Source: Aporhodopirellula rubra (lineage in GTDB: Bacteria; Planctomycetota; Planctomycetia; Pirellulales; Pirellulaceae). Taken from it: 64,000 nucleotides of DNA. Positions 62,632 through 64,000 of this stretch are shown here, piece after piece (the first letter of the stretch is position 1; each line of letters begins with the position of its first letter). The notes under the pieces are model-generated. The model was not told where the DNA came from and searched no databases. It saw nothing but the letters and a program-made list of their open reading frames with translations. The stretch covers positions 186,001 to 250,000 of the forward strand of contig NZ_JACHXU010000001.1 in the NCBI RefSeq assembly GCF_014192335.1, given 5' to 3'. The translations under genes and the position numbers were made by a program.

Positions 62632-63891
62632 ATGTTATCGATTCAACGCAGGCGTGCGTTTACGCTGGTGGAGTTGTTGGTGGTGATTGCCATCATTGGT
62701 GTGTTGGTGGGGCTGCTTTTGCCTGCTGTTCAAGCCGCACGTGAAGCCGCGCGGCGGATGAGTTGCAGCAATAATTTCAAGCAGATCGGCTTGGCCGTTC
62801 ACAACTACCACAGTGCTTACAGCCAGATGCCCAAACAGGGTACCGGGACGACTGGCACGACCCTGAACGAAGGCCAGAGCACAACTTGGGCTGGTGCATC
62901 TTGGGGACCTCCCGGACACAACCGGATGGAACTGAGTGCCTTGGTTGGGATGACTCCATTTATCGAACAGCAGGCGTTGTGGGAACAGATTTCGAATCCA
63001 CTGGCATCGCCGCAAAACCCAGGCTCATTGTTTTCACCAATGGGACCTAACCCTGGCCGAAACCTTGCGAGTCACTCGAACGATCGTTACGACCCATGGT
63101 TGGCAAACATCCCTTCGTTCCGTTGCCCCAGCGATCCTGGTGTTGGGCTGCCTGCACAAGGGCGTACCAATTACGCCGTCTGTCTTGGAGACTCGACGAC
63201 ACGCAGTAACATGGGAGTCTATTGGCACAACGGAGCTACCGATTCCCAAATGTATGAAATGGCACGCGAGTCCAACCGAGGCGCGTTTCAGCCACGTCGT
63301 GAATCACGTTTCCGTGACATCCTCGATGGTCTCTCGAACACGATCTGCATGGGCGAAATCGCGACTGATCTCGGCGACAAAGATGCTCGTACGGAAGCTG
63401 CTAAAAATCCGAACGTGTCGGATTCATGGAGCCATTCAAAGGCTAACAATCTTGCCGCCTGTCAAACGGTTAAGGACCCAGAACGCCCGCAATTCTGGGC
63501 CACGACGGGTTCGAATGTTGCCAGTTTGACGTCAACGGTTGAAGAGCGACGTGGATACCGTTGGGCTCACTTCACGCCTATTTTTACGGGCATGCTTACG
63601 ATCCTTCCACCAAATCGCGAAGTTTGCAATTCGCAACCATCCCAGCCTCAATGGCTCGCCACGGGAGAATCCACCGCACCACCGAGCAGTCGTCACCAAG
63701 GTGGTGTGCATGTCTTGATGTGCGACGGTGCTGTGAAGTTCATCACCGATTCGATTGAAGCGGGCAATCAAAACAGTGCCGAAGTACGTCGGGGTGGTCC
63801 CTACGTCGCACCGGGATCGGCTAGCCCATTCGGGCTCTGGGGAGCACTCGGAACTCGTGCTTCTAAGGAAACGATCGAAGCAGAACTGTAA
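62632..63891 (+). CDS. DUF1559 protein with prepilin-type N-terminus
   Basis: A 419-residue protein. ATG 62632 gives the short basic leader before the cleavage site; the longer frame from 62584 adds an unlikely hydrophobic start. The type IV prepilin signature is RRRAFTLVELLVVIAIIGVL, with cleavage before Phe expected by a PilD-type peptidase and Glu at +5. The DUF1559 start follows (PAVQAAREAARRMSCSNNFK then QIGLAVHNYHSAY). The C-terminal part has the family's HQGGVHVLMCDGAVKFITDS motif. Planctomycetes encode hundreds of such proteins; they resemble type II pseudopilins, and their function is unknown. Confidence 0.95.
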   Translation: MLSIQRRRAFTLVELLVVIAIIGVLVGLLLPAVQAAREAARRMSCSNNFKQIGLAVHNYHSAYSQMPKQGTGTTGTTLNEGQSTTWAGASWGPPGHNRMELSALVGMTPFIEQQALWEQISNPLASPQNPGSLFSPMGPNPGRNLASHSNDRYDPWLANIPSFRCPSDPGVGLPAQGRTNYAVCLGDSTTRSNMGVYWHNGATDSQMYEMARESNRGAFQPRRESRFRDILDGLSNTICMGEIATDLGDKDARTEAAKNPNVSDSWSHSKANNLAACQTVKDPERPQFWATTGSNVASLTSTVEERRGYRWAHFTPIFTGMLTILPPNREVCNSQPSQPQWLATGESTAPPSSRHQGGVHVLMCDGAVKFITDSIEAGNQNSAEVRRGGPYVAPGSASPFGLWGALGTRASKETIEAEL

Positions 63892-63940
63892 GCCGCTGAG
63901 GTTTCACCAAACATCGTTTGGGATAGTGCTGAAAACGCCA

Positions 63941-63972
63941 ACTCGGGCTCCTCATGGGAGTCCGAGTTTTTT
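63941..63972 (+). terminator. Intrinsic terminator after the DUF1559 gene
   Basis: ACTCGG-G-CTCC (63941-63951) pairs with GGAG-T-CCGAGT (63958-63967) around a short loop, followed directly by a T-run (63967-63973). It lies 50 bp after the DUF1559 stop. Confidence 0.8.
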
Positions 63973-64000
63973 TATTGACTAAAATACCGCATTCATCTTG

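Noticed and set aside
1-64000. CRISPR array, insertion sequence or prophage
   Set aside because: No regularly spaced repeats, transposase motifs or phage structural genes were found in the window.

Overview
The window looks like chromosomal DNA of a planctomycete of the Rhodopirellula/Pirellulaceae type. The evidence is a set of lineage-typical proteins: a DUF1559 protein with a prepilin-type N-terminus, an exported giant with the LEPR-like motif LEQRQLLAAD followed by dockerin repeats, an SHD1-domain protein, DUF3500 and DUF4159 proteins, a baeRF protein and a MoxR/DUF58/vWA operon. Few genes have a clear Shine-Dalgarno sequence, and start codons include GTG. No transposase, integrase, phage gene or CRISPR array is visible. 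The species call is inference from gene content only.

Layout, left part (1-15.4 kb). It opens with a truncated exported protein and a DUF3500 protein, then a UGT-type glycosyltransferase remnant that lost its middle. Next are a tripartite-type RND efflux pair with a divergent TetR regulator, and an AhpD-like/SDR/HAD gene run behind a TetR-type palindrome. A coiled-coil lipoprotein, a 62-residue CHAD stub translationally coupled to a single-domain response regulator, a baeRF protein and an SHD1 protein follow.

Core (15.9-30.9 kb). Eight co-directional, mostly overlapping genes encode a TPR/HExxH metalloprotease-like protein, a DUF4159 protein, a MoxR AAA+ ATPase, a DUF58 protein, two membrane vWA proteins, a 1247-residue membrane coiled-coil protein and a secreted clan-CD (legumain/caspase-like) protease-like protein. 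This is the most system-like block in the window: a cytoplasmic MoxR ATPase with DUF58/vWA adaptors linked to a cell-envelope apparatus flanked by two candidate proteases.

Right part. 30.9-37.5 kb holds DUF1853, an exported DJ-1/PfpI protein with a pentapeptide linker, an SDR, a hypothetical protein and a GH127 arabinofuranosidase-type enzyme with several palindromes upstream. 37.9-41.0 kb holds the flagellar export genes fliP-fliQ-fliR-flhB. Then come an inositol-monophosphatase-like enzyme, a DinB-like protein, flotillin FloA, a BLUF photoreceptor and a 1544-residue cadherin-like surface protein. Next is the ilvB-accD-Ser/Thr kinase operon, with fluoride channel fluC, a beta-propeller/CBM9-like fusion and a membrane protein in an operon on the other strand. 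The end carries a low-complexity lipoprotein, an HtrA-like protease, a tRNA-Ser(GGA) with a strong terminator, a tiny lipoprotein and a DUF1559 protein.

Limits: all family names come from reading motifs by eye, without alignment or database search. Promoter and operator calls are pattern-based. Start codons were moved from the longest frame wherever a signal peptide, lipobox, Shine-Dalgarno sequence or gene overlap argued for it.
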